DNA from: Acidobacteriota bacterium
GTDB lineage: Bacteria > Acidobacteriota > Thermoanaerobaculia > Gp7-AA8
Length of the DNA: 15,606 nucleotides
Assembly (NCBI GenBank): GCA_003222375.1
Contig: QHVX01000010.1
Location: 1 to 15,606 of the forward strand
Direction: 5' to 3'
Shown here: one piece after another, positions 7,052-13,968 of the stretch
Position numbering within the stretch: position 1 is the stretch's first letter
Layout of the letters: each line of letters starts with the position of its first letter
Notes under the pieces: generated by a model
Told to the model about the DNA's origin: nothing
The model's input: only the letters and a program-made list of their open reading frames with translations
The model's database searches: none
Made by a program: the position numbers and the translations under genes

Positions 7052-7977
7052 CAGTCTCTCTTTTTCGCCAACCGTTTTATGGCGACGTCGCGCCGTGCGT
7101 ATTCGCGGAACGGAAGAGCGGGACTGCCCATGACCTTTACGCCGTCCGGAACGTCGTGGAATACGGCCGCCGCGCCGCCGATCTGCGCGCCGTTGCCGAT
7201 TTTCAGATGGCCGGCGACACCGGCCTGTCCCGCAATGACGACGTGGTCGCCGAGCTCCGTCGAGCCTGCGATGCCGACCTGCGAAACGATCAGGCAATGT
7301 TTCCCGACGCGCACGTTGTGTCCGATCTGCACGAGATTGTCGATCTTCGTCCCTTCGCCGATCACGGTTTCGCCGAGGACGGCGCGGTCGATGGAGGAGT
7401 TGGAGCCGATCTCGACGTCATCCTCAATGCGCACGATTCCGACCTGCGGAATCTTGCGATGCTTTCCGCCAATCGTGACGAAGCCGTAGCCGTCGGATCC
7501 GATGACGACGCCGCTGTGAAAAATGCAGCGACGGCCGATCTGCGTGCCGTCGTAGACCGAGACGTTCGGATAAATGAGCGTGTCGTCGCCGATGACGACA
7601 TTCTCTCCGATCGAGCTGAATGCGCCGACGGCGACATTCGCGCCGATTTTCGCACTCGACGCGATCGATGCCAGCGGCGAGATGCCGCGAGGAATCTTTC
7701 TGGTGTTGAACCAGCGATCGAGCACGTCGGCGAGCGCGGCGTGCGGCTTCGCAACACGGATGAAGCGCGGATCGTCCGCGTCGAGCTCGTTGGGAACGAG
7801 GATGGCCGCGGCGCGCGATGATGCGACTTGCGGGACATAGGATTGATTGCCGAGGAAGCTGAGGTGGTCCTCGGTGGCGTCTTTGAGTGTCGCGACGCCG
7901 CGGATGACGCGGTCAGCAGGGCCGTTGTAACGGCCGCTGACCAGCGTCACGATCTCCGCGATGGAAACCCCCGACAT
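7051..7977 (-). CDS. lpxD: UDP-3-O-(3-hydroxyacyl)glucosamine N-acyltransferase
   Basis: LpxD adds the N-linked 3-hydroxyacyl chain, the third step of lipid A synthesis. The 308 residues comprise an N-terminal uridine-binding domain (GVSIAEIVTLVSGRY, LSFLGNQSYVPQV, AAAILVP), a left-handed beta-helix (SDGYGF in the nucleotide-contact region; QIGHNVRVG with catalytic His about 220; AGQAGVAGHLKIG) and a C-terminal helix ending AIKRLAKKRD. I place the start at 7977 (MSGVSIAEIV), which matches where LpxD proteins normally begin. An in-frame ATG at 7998 would add seven residues (MTVTIPA), but that codon belongs to the palindromic repeat upstream. Neither start has a convincing Shine-Dalgarno, so the start is less certain than the identity. 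Confidence 0.93.
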   Translation of the reverse strand: MSGVSIAEIVTLVSGRYNGPADRVIRGVATLKDATEDHLSFLGNQSYVPQVASSRAAAILVPNELDADDPRFIRVAKPHAALADVLDRWFNTRKIPRGISPLASIASSAKIGANVAVGAFSSIGENVVIGDDTLIYPNVSVYDGTQIGRRCIFHSGVVIGSDGYGFVTIGGKHRKIPQVGIVRIEDDVEIGSNSSIDRAVLGETVIGEGTKIDNLVQIGHNVRVGKHCLIVSQVGIAGSTELGDHVVIAGQAGVAGHLKIGNGAQIGGAAAVFHDVPDGVKVMGSPALPFREYARRDVAIKRLAKKRD

Positions 7978-7993
7978 GGCGGGGATTGTAACC

Positions 7994-8068
7994 GTCATCC
8001 TGAGCGCAGCGAAGGATCTCAGGTCACGTCGATTGAGATCCTTCGGCTTCTTTGCGCCTCAGGATGAC
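7994..8068. repeat. 75-bp imperfect palindrome of the GTCATCCTGAG type
   Basis: The perfect outer arms are GTCATCCTGAG (7994-8004) and CTCAGGATGAC (8058-8068). The perfect 12-bp inner arms are CGAAGGATCTCA (8010-8021) and TGAGATCCTTCG (8034-8045). The unit occupies most of the ompH-lpxD gap. Its right end contributes one base to the ompH stop codon (8070-8068), and its left end contains the alternative lpxD ATG (7998). A shorter relative lies at 14206-14253. Repeats with these core words are widespread between genes in soil bacteria; the copy number in this genome is not visible here. Confidence 0.85.
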
Positions 8069-8637
8069 TACTGCTTCTTCGCTGCTGCCGGCTGCGCGGC
8101 GGGCTGCGTTCCGCTTTCGGCGACCGTCGCGTCGTTGAAGCGCTTGATCACCGCGTCGGTGATGTCGATCGCATCCGATGCGTACACCAGGCCCGACTCG
8201 AACTTGTTGAAGATCGCCGCCAGCCCCATCTCTTTGCCGATCTGGTCGATCACCGGCTTGATCTTGCCCTCGAGCGCCAGCAGCTCCTTGTCGCGAGACT
8301 CGCCGAGCTCTTTGTCCGCGTCCTGACCGAAGCGCTGCAGCGCGAGCTGCTTGTCGGAGAGCTGCTTCTGCAGATCGGCGAGCTTGTCTTCGCTGAGCGA
8401 GAGCTTCTTGGTGTTGATCTCGGTGTCGAGCGCCTTCATGTCTTCCTGTATCTTGTTAGCGCGCGCCAACTTGTCTTCCTGCATCTTCTTCAGCTTGTCC
8501 TGAGCGGCCTTGCCGGCAACCGATGTGTTGAGCACACGCTGCACATCGATCACCGCCAGACGTCCCGGTGCTGTGGCCTGCGCGAAGACAGGAAGAGCCA
8601 AAGCCGTCGCCGCGAGAGTGATGAGAAGCTTCTTCAT
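8068..8637 (-). CDS. OmpH/Skp-family periplasmic chaperone
   Basis: Skp/OmpH holds unfolded outer-membrane proteins in the periplasm and hands them to the BAM complex. The 189 residues comprise a clear signal peptide (MKKLLITLAATALALPVFAQ), the OmpH opening GRLAVIDVQRVLNTS, a long charged coiled-coil region (about 45-125, rich in K, E, Q and L) and a return strand (GLAAIFNKFESGLVYAS). An Ala/Pro/Lys tail ends AAAKKQ. The start is firm: AAAGGAG lies 5 nt upstream of the ATG at 8637. The position directly after bamA and before lpxD is the conserved bamA-skp-lpxD-fabZ-lpxA order. Confidence 0.92.
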   Translation of the reverse strand: MKKLLITLAATALALPVFAQATAPGRLAVIDVQRVLNTSVAGKAAQDKLKKMQEDKLARANKIQEDMKALDTEINTKKLSLSEDKLADLQKQLSDKQLALQRFGQDADKELGESRDKELLALEGKIKPVIDQIGKEMGLAAIFNKFESGLVYASDAIDITDAVIKRFNDATVAESGTQPAAQPAAAKKQ

Positions 8638-8642
8638 GAAAT

Positions 8643-8649
8643 CTCCTTT
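8643..8649 (-). promoter_or_regulatory. Strong Shine-Dalgarno of ompH/skp
   Basis: AAAGGAG at 8649-8643 lies five bases before the ATG at 8637. It is the strongest ribosome binding site in the train, consistent with a periplasmic chaperone needed in excess over BamA. Confidence 0.8.
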
Positions 8650-8681
8650 AGAGGTGGACAGAGCGTAAATACCACTCCGAA

Positions 8682-11159
8682 TTAATAGGTATTCCCGATT
8701 GTGAACTGGAAACTTTCGAATTTGTCGCCCGGTTTGCGTTGTGGATTGATAGCGTAGATGAAGCGGATCGGGAACTGGAACACCGGCAGGAAGATCCTCA
8801 GCTCGGCTCCCGTCGAGTAGCGGAGTTTCCCTAAGTCGATCTTGTCGTGGTAACCCCAAGCCCAGCCGGAGTCCGCAAACCATACCAGGCGCAGCGGATC
8901 GTTGACCTTGAAGATGTACTCGGTGTTGAAGACCGCCTGTTTGTAACCGCCTGCGATGACCGTTTGACCGTTGAAGGTTTCGTTTGGTCCGAGCGTGCCG
9001 TATGAGAATCCGCGAACGGAGTACTCGCCGCCGGCGAAGAAGCGCTGCCCTTTCGGAATGCACAGTTCTTTGCTGGTCGCCTGCTGTTCGTCGAGCGTAT
9101 TCGAGCAGTTCTTGTTCAGCGGCAGCATGTATCCGAGATCAGAGTTGAAGCTGAAGGTGCTGCGCCGCGAGAGCTTGAAGAACTTCGTCATGCCGAGCGT
9201 CGGCCGGACGGAGTGAATGCTTCCACCCAGCGGACCGCCGGAGTACGACAGGCCCAGCGAGAAACGGCCGCCACGCGTGGTGTCGAATGGATTGTCGCGC
9301 GAGTCGAAGTTGTAGGCCGGCCCGATCGACGACTGCGAGTAGGTGAAATCGGAGATCTGCGCGATGGGAACGTTTCCGTTCACGTCAGGAGCGACATTGA
9401 ACTCGTAGTGGCTCTTGACGTGCTCCAGGCCGTAGACCAGCGAGAAACTGTCGAATCGATGCAGCCGGTATCCGTATGCGATCGATCCACCTTTGCTCAG
9501 CTCCTGATATCCGAACGAGAGTGGGTAGTTCGTGGTGCGGTTGAAGAGCGAGACGCCGAGACTGTTCGGCGTATCGAGGAACCAGGGGTCAGCGTAGGAA
9601 AGCGAGAAGAAGTGCAGACGATTGCCGGTCTGGAAGCTGAGTCCGAGGTTCTCGCCTTCGCCGAGGAAGTTGCGCGTCGAAAACTGCGTCTGCACGAAGA
9701 ATCCCGTCCCCTCGGAGTAGCCTCCGCCGAACTGGATGTCGTTCTTGCCTTCCTCTGAACCCTTGACCGTGATGTCGACGGTCTTCTTTTCCTGATTGAC
9801 CTTGAAGTCGGGGTTGTCAGTGACCTTGAAGTATCCGAGCTGCCCCAGCTTGTAGAGGCTTTGCTTGAAAGTCTCCATGTCCATGATGGCTCCCTCTTCG
9901 AGGAAGATCTCGCGGCGGAGAACCTTGTCCTTGGTGGTGTTGTTGCCCTGAAACTCGAGACGCCCGAGGCGGAACTGGTCGCCTTCGAAGACCTGGATGT
10001 GGACATCGGTGACGTTGTTGTCGCGCTCGACGTACTCCGGATTGATGTAGGAGTAGATGTAACCGCGCGCGCGATAAGCGTCGCTGAACGCATCGATGCG
10101 GTTCTGAATCCCCTTGCGGCGAATGATTTCGCCCTTCTTCAGCGGGAAGTTTCCGATGATCTGATCTTTCGTGAAGACAGTGTTGCCGGAGACTTCGACC
10201 TCTCCGAACGTGTGCACCGTTCCCTCTTTCACGGGAATGGCGATCTTTACGCGCGATTTCTTGCCGGCCTTGATGGTCGTGATCTGCGGCTCGCCAAATG
10301 AGACGTTGGTGTAGCCGTAGTCCATGTAGTAGTTCTTGACGTTTTCGAGGTCTTCATCGAGCTTGGACGGAATGTAGAGATTCTTCTTCCGGATCCACGA
10401 GATGATGTTGTTTGGCTTGACCTCTTTCATCTGCCCGCGCAGACGACGGCTGGAGAATCGCTTGTTGCCGACGAAGTCGATTCTGGAGACTGTCGCTTTG
10501 ATGCCTTCATTGACGTTGAAGACGATCTTTTTCTCGCCCGGCTCGAGCATGTTCTCGGTGGTCGGATCGACGGTCACGCCTTCGAATCCGTTTTCCGCAT
10601 ACGCCCGCTTGATCGCCTCCGCCGCCCGTTGCACGAGCGTCTGCTCGATCGTGTTGCCGACGTGAAGATCGATTTTCTCTTTTTCCAGGGCCTCGTTGAT
10701 CTTTGACGCGTTCAGCTCTTTGTTTCCGCGGTACTCGACCGATCCGATGCGCGGCCGCTCCTTGACGATCACGCGCACGATGACGCCGCGCTCTCCGCGA
10801 TCGGCTTCGATCCGGATGTCGTCAAAGAGACCGGTTTGCCAGAGGTTCAAAAAGTTCTTTTGGATCAGGTCGGGGTTGTATGGCTCGCCCGGAACGATGC
10901 CGAGGTAGACACGGATCGTGTCGCTGGCGACGGAGGTGTTGCCGACTGCCTCGAATCGCTCGATGGGCTGACCGGTCAGAACGCCGGTCGACGTTGTCGG
11001 GGCTGTGGGCACCGGTGTCGGTTCTGAAACGATTCGGCCGGATTCGGGTCGGGGAACGATGGTTCCTGGCTTGGGTTTTTGGGGATTCTGCGGTTCCGGC
11101 TGGCTTTGCGCGAGCGCGGAGCCGGTCAGCAGAAGAAGGATGGCTAGCAATCGAGTCAT
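8682..11159 (-). CDS. bamA: Outer membrane protein assembly factor BamA
   Basis: BamA is the central subunit of the machine that folds beta-barrel proteins into the outer membrane. The 825 residues begin with a signal peptide (MTRLLAILLLLTGSALAQ) and a Pro/Thr-rich linker (about 19-62). Five POTRA domains follow (about 64-135, 136-222, 223-315, 316-395 and 396-475), recognisable by IERFEAVGNTSV, GSVEYRGNKEL, SRIDFVGNKRF, GEVEVSGNTVF and GRLEFQGNNTT. The C-terminal 16-strand-type barrel carries the lock motif SVRGFSYGT (VRGF at 715-718). The protein ends FQFTIGNTY, so the terminal aromatic is Tyr instead of the common Phe. It is the first gene of the envelope train; ompH follows after 44 bp. 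The ATG at 11159 gives the signal peptide; its Shine-Dalgarno is weak. Confidence 0.96.
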   Translation of the reverse strand: MTRLLAILLLLTGSALAQSQPEPQNPQKPKPGTIVPRPESGRIVSEPTPVPTAPTTSTGVLTGQPIERFEAVGNTSVASDTIRVYLGIVPGEPYNPDLIQKNFLNLWQTGLFDDIRIEADRGERGVIVRVIVKERPRIGSVEYRGNKELNASKINEALEKEKIDLHVGNTIEQTLVQRAAEAIKRAYAENGFEGVTVDPTTENMLEPGEKKIVFNVNEGIKATVSRIDFVGNKRFSSRRLRGQMKEVKPNNIISWIRKKNLYIPSKLDEDLENVKNYYMDYGYTNVSFGEPQITTIKAGKKSRVKIAIPVKEGTVHTFGEVEVSGNTVFTKDQIIGNFPLKKGEIIRRKGIQNRIDAFSDAYRARGYIYSYINPEYVERDNNVTDVHIQVFEGDQFRLGRLEFQGNNTTKDKVLRREIFLEEGAIMDMETFKQSLYKLGQLGYFKVTDNPDFKVNQEKKTVDITVKGSEEGKNDIQFGGGYSEGTGFFVQTQFSTRNFLGEGENLGLSFQTGNRLHFFSLSYADPWFLDTPNSLGVSLFNRTTNYPLSFGYQELSKGGSIAYGYRLHRFDSFSLVYGLEHVKSHYEFNVAPDVNGNVPIAQISDFTYSQSSIGPAYNFDSRDNPFDTTRGGRFSLGLSYSGGPLGGSIHSVRPTLGMTKFFKLSRRSTFSFNSDLGYMLPLNKNCSNTLDEQQATSKELCIPKGQRFFAGGEYSVRGFSYGTLGPNETFNGQTVIAGGYKQAVFNTEYIFKVNDPLRLVWFADSGWAWGYHDKIDLGKLRYSTGAELRIFLPVFQFPIRFIYAINPQRKPGDKFESFQFTIGNTY

Positions 11160-11235
11160 CGGAAGCGATGCCCTGCGGTTGGACGTGCGAGCCGCGGGAA
11201 AGTCACGCGCTCAGAACACCGCTCGAGCGCCGCGC

Positions 11236-11244
11236 ATTCTAACA
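11236..11244 (-). promoter_or_regulatory. Possible extended -10 promoter for the bamA train
   Basis: On the minus strand TGTTAGAAT fits an extended -10 (TG-n-TAGAAT), about 77 nt before the bamA ATG, in the gap between the small basic protein and bamA. No matching -35 is seen at normal spacing; TCGACA lies only 11 nt upstream. This is a tentative call. Confidence 0.3.
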
Positions 11245-11264
11245 GCACAGGCTGTCGAGGCCGC

Positions 11265-11399
11265 TTACGCTTTTTGCTCGCCCGCGGAGGCCTGCGCAGC
11301 TAGTTTGCGCTGAGCGCGTTTTTCGGCTTTGAGCTGTTGCCGCTCGCGCCGTTTCTGCTCTCTCAATTTCTTCGTCGCCGAAGGTCGTGCATGTGCCAA
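11265..11399 (-). CDS. Small Lys/Arg-rich conserved-type protein
   Basis: This is a 44-residue highly basic peptide, HARPSATKKLREQKRRERQQ followed by LKAEKRAQRKLAAQ and an EQKA end, predicted to form one long charged helix. Small proteins of this composition (ATKR..RELARQEKR..K..RR type) recur in Acidobacteriota and Proteobacteria, with no function I can name; nucleic-acid or ribosome binding would suit the charge. No in-frame ATG precedes the conserved part closely. I use the TTG at 11399-11397, with in-frame ATGs further upstream (for example near 11490) inside the helicase leader. It is divergent from the DEAD-box helicase and ends 105 nt before bamA, in the same direction. The start is uncertain. 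Confidence 0.55.
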   Translation of the reverse strand: MAHARPSATKKLREQKRRERQQLKAEKRAQRKLAAQASAGEQKA

Positions 11400-11562
11400 T
11401 GGGTACCGTCCTGTTGTCCATCCTAACACGCGGCAATTTCCTGAGCCCGTTAGACGTTCGAATGCCAGCTGCTTCATCTCTCTGCGTTTCATCGACTCGC
11501 TGTCGCCGTCCGCAAGCCAGAGTGAATCAACAAATCTACTGACGAACGGAATACGACCGCAC

Positions 11563-12807
11563 ATGCCATTTACCGCACTCGGCCTCAGGCCACAAATCAC
11601 CAAAGCCGTACGCGAGTCGGGCTACACCGAGCCGACTCCCATTCAAACGAAAGCCATTCCGGCCGTGCTGCGCGGCCGCGATGTGATCGGAATCGCGCAG
11701 ACCGGGACCGGAAAAACCGCCGCATTCGTCCTGCCGATCCTGGAGCGCCTCTCGGCGCACGGTTCGAAGATGGGGCGGCGCGGAGTGCGCGCCTTGATCG
11801 TCGCGCCGACGCGAGAGCTCGTCGTGCAGACCGAGGAGAACGTCCGCAAATATGCGCGACACCTCCATCTGCGCAGCGTCACGATCTACGGCGGAGTGAG
11901 CGAGCGTCCGCAGATTGCTGGGCTGCGATCAGGCGCGGAGATCGCGATCGCAACGCCTGGCCGCCTGCTGGATCTGATGCAGCAGGGCCACGTCGACTTT
12001 TCGCAGTTGGAAGTTGCGGTGCTCGACGAAGCGGATCGCATGATGGACATGGGCTTCCTGCCCGCCATCCGCCGGATCGTGCACGCCTTGCCGCGCCAGC
12101 GACAGACTCTGCTCTTCTCAGCCTCGCTCTCAAAAGAGATCGAGAAAATCGCATCCGATTTTCTGACATCACCGGAGATCGTGCAGATTGGCCGCCGGGC
12201 GAATCCCGCCGAATCGGTCGCGCAGATGGTTTACGAGGTGCCGAAAAGCCGCAAGCTCGCGCTCCTCGAGCATCTGCTTCGCGATGCGTCGCTCGATTCC
12301 GTTTTGGTCTTCTCGCGCACGAAGCACGGCGCCGACAAGATCGCGCGCAAACTCGCGTCCTCGGGGATCCGCACCGCGACGCTGCATTCGAACCGAAGCC
12401 AGGGTCAGCGGCTGCAGGCACTGCGCGGATTCAAGAGCGGCGCTGTGCGAGTGCTCGTGGCGACCGACATCGCAGCGCGCGGCATCGACGTCGAAGGAAT
12501 CTCCCACGTCATCAATTTCGATTTCCCCCCGCAGCCGGAAGACTACGTGCATCGCATCGGGCGGACCGGAAGGGCGCACGCGATCGGGGACGCGATCAGC
12601 TTCGCGACTCCCGAAGATCATGAGAACCTGCGGGCGCTGGAGCGCTTCATCGCGCGAGGAATTCCGCGCAAGACCGCCGCGGGATTCGATCTGCGCGAGA
12701 TCGCGCCGGTGGCGATGCACTTCGAGCGTGCCCATCAGCGGCGGCCTAGCCATCACCGAGTGGAGCGTCGTCGTCCCCGCCGCCGGCCTACGAGCGTTCG
12801 CCCCTGA
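11563..12807 (+). CDS. DEAD-box ATP-dependent RNA helicase, RhlE-like
   Basis: This 414-residue two-lobe RecA helicase would remodel RNA in cold adaptation, ribosome assembly or mRNA turnover. Motifs in order are the Q motif F..LGL...YTEPTPIQ (3-28), motif I AQTGTGKT (45-52), Ia PTREL (82-86), GG (110-111), TPGR (131-134), II DEAD (155-158), III SAS (186-188), IV VLVFSRTK (247-254), V ATDIAARGID (300-309) and VI HRIGRTGR (330-337). The tail after about 385 is Arg-rich (ERRRPRRRP), as in RhlE-type proteins, and may add RNA affinity. Motif III is SAS rather than the usual SAT. The ATG at 11563 starts the Q motif; the frame is open back to 11329 but has no family sequence there. About 160 bp upstream carry no promoter I can recognise. 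The 3' end overlaps the convergent gene by 20 nt. Confidence 0.93.
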   Translation: MPFTALGLRPQITKAVRESGYTEPTPIQTKAIPAVLRGRDVIGIAQTGTGKTAAFVLPILERLSAHGSKMGRRGVRALIVAPTRELVVQTEENVRKYARHLHLRSVTIYGGVSERPQIAGLRSGAEIAIATPGRLLDLMQQGHVDFSQLEVAVLDEADRMMDMGFLPAIRRIVHALPRQRQTLLFSASLSKEIEKIASDFLTSPEIVQIGRRANPAESVAQMVYEVPKSRKLALLEHLLRDASLDSVLVFSRTKHGADKIARKLASSGIRTATLHSNRSQGQRLQALRGFKSGAVRVLVATDIAARGIDVEGISHVINFDFPPQPEDYVHRIGRTGRAHAIGDAISFATPEDHENLRALERFIARGIPRKTAAGFDLREIAPVAMHFERAHQRRPSHHRVERRRPRRRPTSVRP

Positions 12808-13246
12808 TCGAAGCCGCGACCACGAGAATGAAACCGAGGAGTCCCGCCGCGGTGCGCTCGACGTGCCATTGCCACCACTGGTCTCGAAGATCTGTCCAGC
12901 CGGGTGGCGGCGGCGCGTCCGCCTGCCACGTCATCACGATCGCATTGATCGCTTGATTACCGAATCGTGTGATGAATCCGGCTGCGATGAACAGAATCGC
13001 GGCCGCCAAAAGCGTATTGGAAACGCTGCGCTGAAAACGAGCGAGATAGGCGTGGACGATCGTGAGAACAATGCAGATCGCTCCGAGCACCGGCATGGTG
13101 ACGCTCAATGCTCGAACCGCATTTTGATGCTGCTCGATGAAAGCGGATGGCGACAATTTCCGCGGATCGTAGCCGAGCCAGATGCCGAACATCGTGCCGG
13201 CCACCAGGCCCGCCAGGAAGAGATTTGCGAAGCGGATTCCGCTCAC
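12788..13246 (-). CDS. Four-TM membrane protein, DUF1772 (anthrone oxygenase)-like
   Basis: The 152 residues include four hydrophobic segments: FANLFLAGLVAGTMFGIWLG, VTMPVLGAICIVLTIVHAYL, TLLAAAILFIAAGFI and AAGLLGFILVVAASI. The loop with WTDLRDQWWQWHVERT before the last helix resembles the W..WH..R signature of DUF1772 proteins. The function of that family in bacteria is not settled. The start is GTG at 13246 (MSGIRFANLF), without a visible Shine-Dalgarno, 25 nt after the stop of the lipoprotein gene in the same direction. It looks full length, unlike its neighbours. The family assignment is from memory and is moderate. Confidence 0.65.
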   Translation of the reverse strand: MSGIRFANLFLAGLVAGTMFGIWLGYDPRKLSPSAFIEQHQNAVRALSVTMPVLGAICIVLTIVHAYLARFQRSVSNTLLAAAILFIAAGFITRFGNQAINAIVMTWQADAPPPPGWTDLRDQWWQWHVERTAAGLLGFILVVAASIRGERS

Positions 13247-13271
13247 AGGAACCGGCGCGGCATCGTTTCAC

Positions 13272-13490
13272 TCAATTGGGCGGCGCCACCTTGCTGACGT
13301 GCGCCGATACGAGTTTCCACGCTCCGTCTTCGCGAATCCAAACGTATGCGTTAAGGGCCTCGGCCAGCCGATTTTCAGCTCTCAAAATTTCCTGCTCGAC
13401 CGCTGCCGTCGATTCGGTCGACAGGCGCTGGCTCTGCAGAGAGCACCCGGCAGCAAACAAGAGAACGGAAACGACGACCGAAATCCGCAT
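13272..13490 (-). CDS. Internally deleted DUF4440/SnoaL-like lipoprotein
   Basis: The ORF is intact at 72 residues. It opens with a lipoprotein signal (MRISVVVSVLLFAAGC, lipobox AAGC at 13-16), then VEQEILRAENRLAEAL, then at once NAYVWIREDGAWKLVSAHVS. In DUF4440 (NTF2-like) proteins these two stretches are the first helix and the last strands, normally separated by some 80-90 residues. The middle of the domain is therefore missing at about 13351 in this copy, and the reading frame is kept. A cone-shaped NTF2 fold could not form, so the product is probably non-functional although translatable. It is divergent from the broken VOC gene (43 bp) and upstream of the DUF1772-like gene. Confidence 0.7.
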   Translation of the reverse strand: MRISVVVSVLLFAAGCSLQSQRLSTESTAAVEQEILRAENRLAEALNAYVWIREDGAWKLVSAHVSKVAPPN

Positions 13491-13532
13491 GCCATTCTTC
13501 TCTTTGTGGCGATCATATACTCGGAGTCGCTC

Positions 13533-13675
13533 ATGGCCCCGAGCTCGACAAATGGCAAGATCTGCTACATCCAGATGCCCCTCAGCGTTGCTTTCGACGA
13601 CCGGTCAGGTGAGCGGTTCCGCGATCCGGGAGGCACGTAATCGGCCTCTACCAGCAGCCGAGCCGGGAGCGTTAG
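13533..13675 (+). pseudogene. VOC/glyoxalase-family gene remnant with internal deletions
   Basis: The ATG at 13533 begins MAPSSTNGKICYIQMP, a typical VOC-family N-terminus. It jumps to LSVAFDDRSGE (mid-domain strand) and then to RFRDPGG (C-terminal strand). The frame then stops at 13640. One frame over, the expected ending VIGLYQQPSRER continues to a TAG at 13673-13675. GGC-AC-GTA where GGC-AAC-GTA is expected points to a single lost A. The remnant is 143 nt against roughly 370 nt expected, so two in-frame gaps plus one frameshift are inferred. It overlaps the end of the convergent membrane gene by 4 nt. Confidence 0.75.
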
Positions 13676-13950
13676 GCGGCGCTTCGCCGCCGGCGCCGCT
13701 CCCACGCTAGTCCGACTGCTACGAAGAGCGCCCACCAAGAAAACACCGTACTCGCCACCGCGACTCGATTGGCTACCTGGAAGCCGCACAGCTCGAGGAA
13801 AGACTTAACGGCACGGCCTGGAGCAAACACGGCAGGGGGACTCACACCCAGAAGCAGCAGCGTTCCAACAATGACTGCTGCTCCGAGCGGCGCGAGGACG
13901 AGGAGAAAGATCCACAGGAAGAGGGGATGCGCGCGGCTATGCCGCTTCAT
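13672..13950 (-). CDS. Small two-TM membrane protein of unknown function
   Basis: From the ATG at 13950 this gives 92 residues: MKRHSRAHP, TM1 LFLWIFLLVLAPLGAAVIVG, a middle part with GFQVANRVAVAS, TM2 VFSWWALFVAVGLAW and a positively charged end RRRRRSAA. I do not recognise the family. The frame is open upstream through a DUF6326-like fragment (a TTG start at 14079 would give 135 residues), so a fused product is possible. The ATG is preferred because the sequence character changes just before it. No Shine-Dalgarno is seen at 13950. Topology (Arg-rich end in, two helices) suggests an inner-membrane protein. Confidence 0.55.
   Translation of the reverse strand: MKRHSRAHPLFLWIFLLVLAPLGAAVIVGTLLLLGVSPPAVFAPGRAVKSFLELCGFQVANRVAVASTVFSWWALFVAVGLAWERRRRRSAA
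13675..13691. terminator. Hairpin at the convergent gene ends
   Basis: A perfect 7-bp stem, GGCGGCG-CTT-CGCCGCC, lies at the tail-to-tail junction of the VOC remnant and the small membrane protein. It could terminate either transcript, but no T-run follows on either strand, so intrinsic termination is doubtful. Confidence 0.3.
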
Positions 13951-13968
13951 GTGATCAGGATAATCAAT

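Noticed and set aside
12188..13297. Long plus-strand open frame of 369 codons
   Set aside because: It starts inside the helicase in another frame, reads through the antisense of the DUF1772-like gene, and has Arg/Ser-rich shadow composition with no family motifs.
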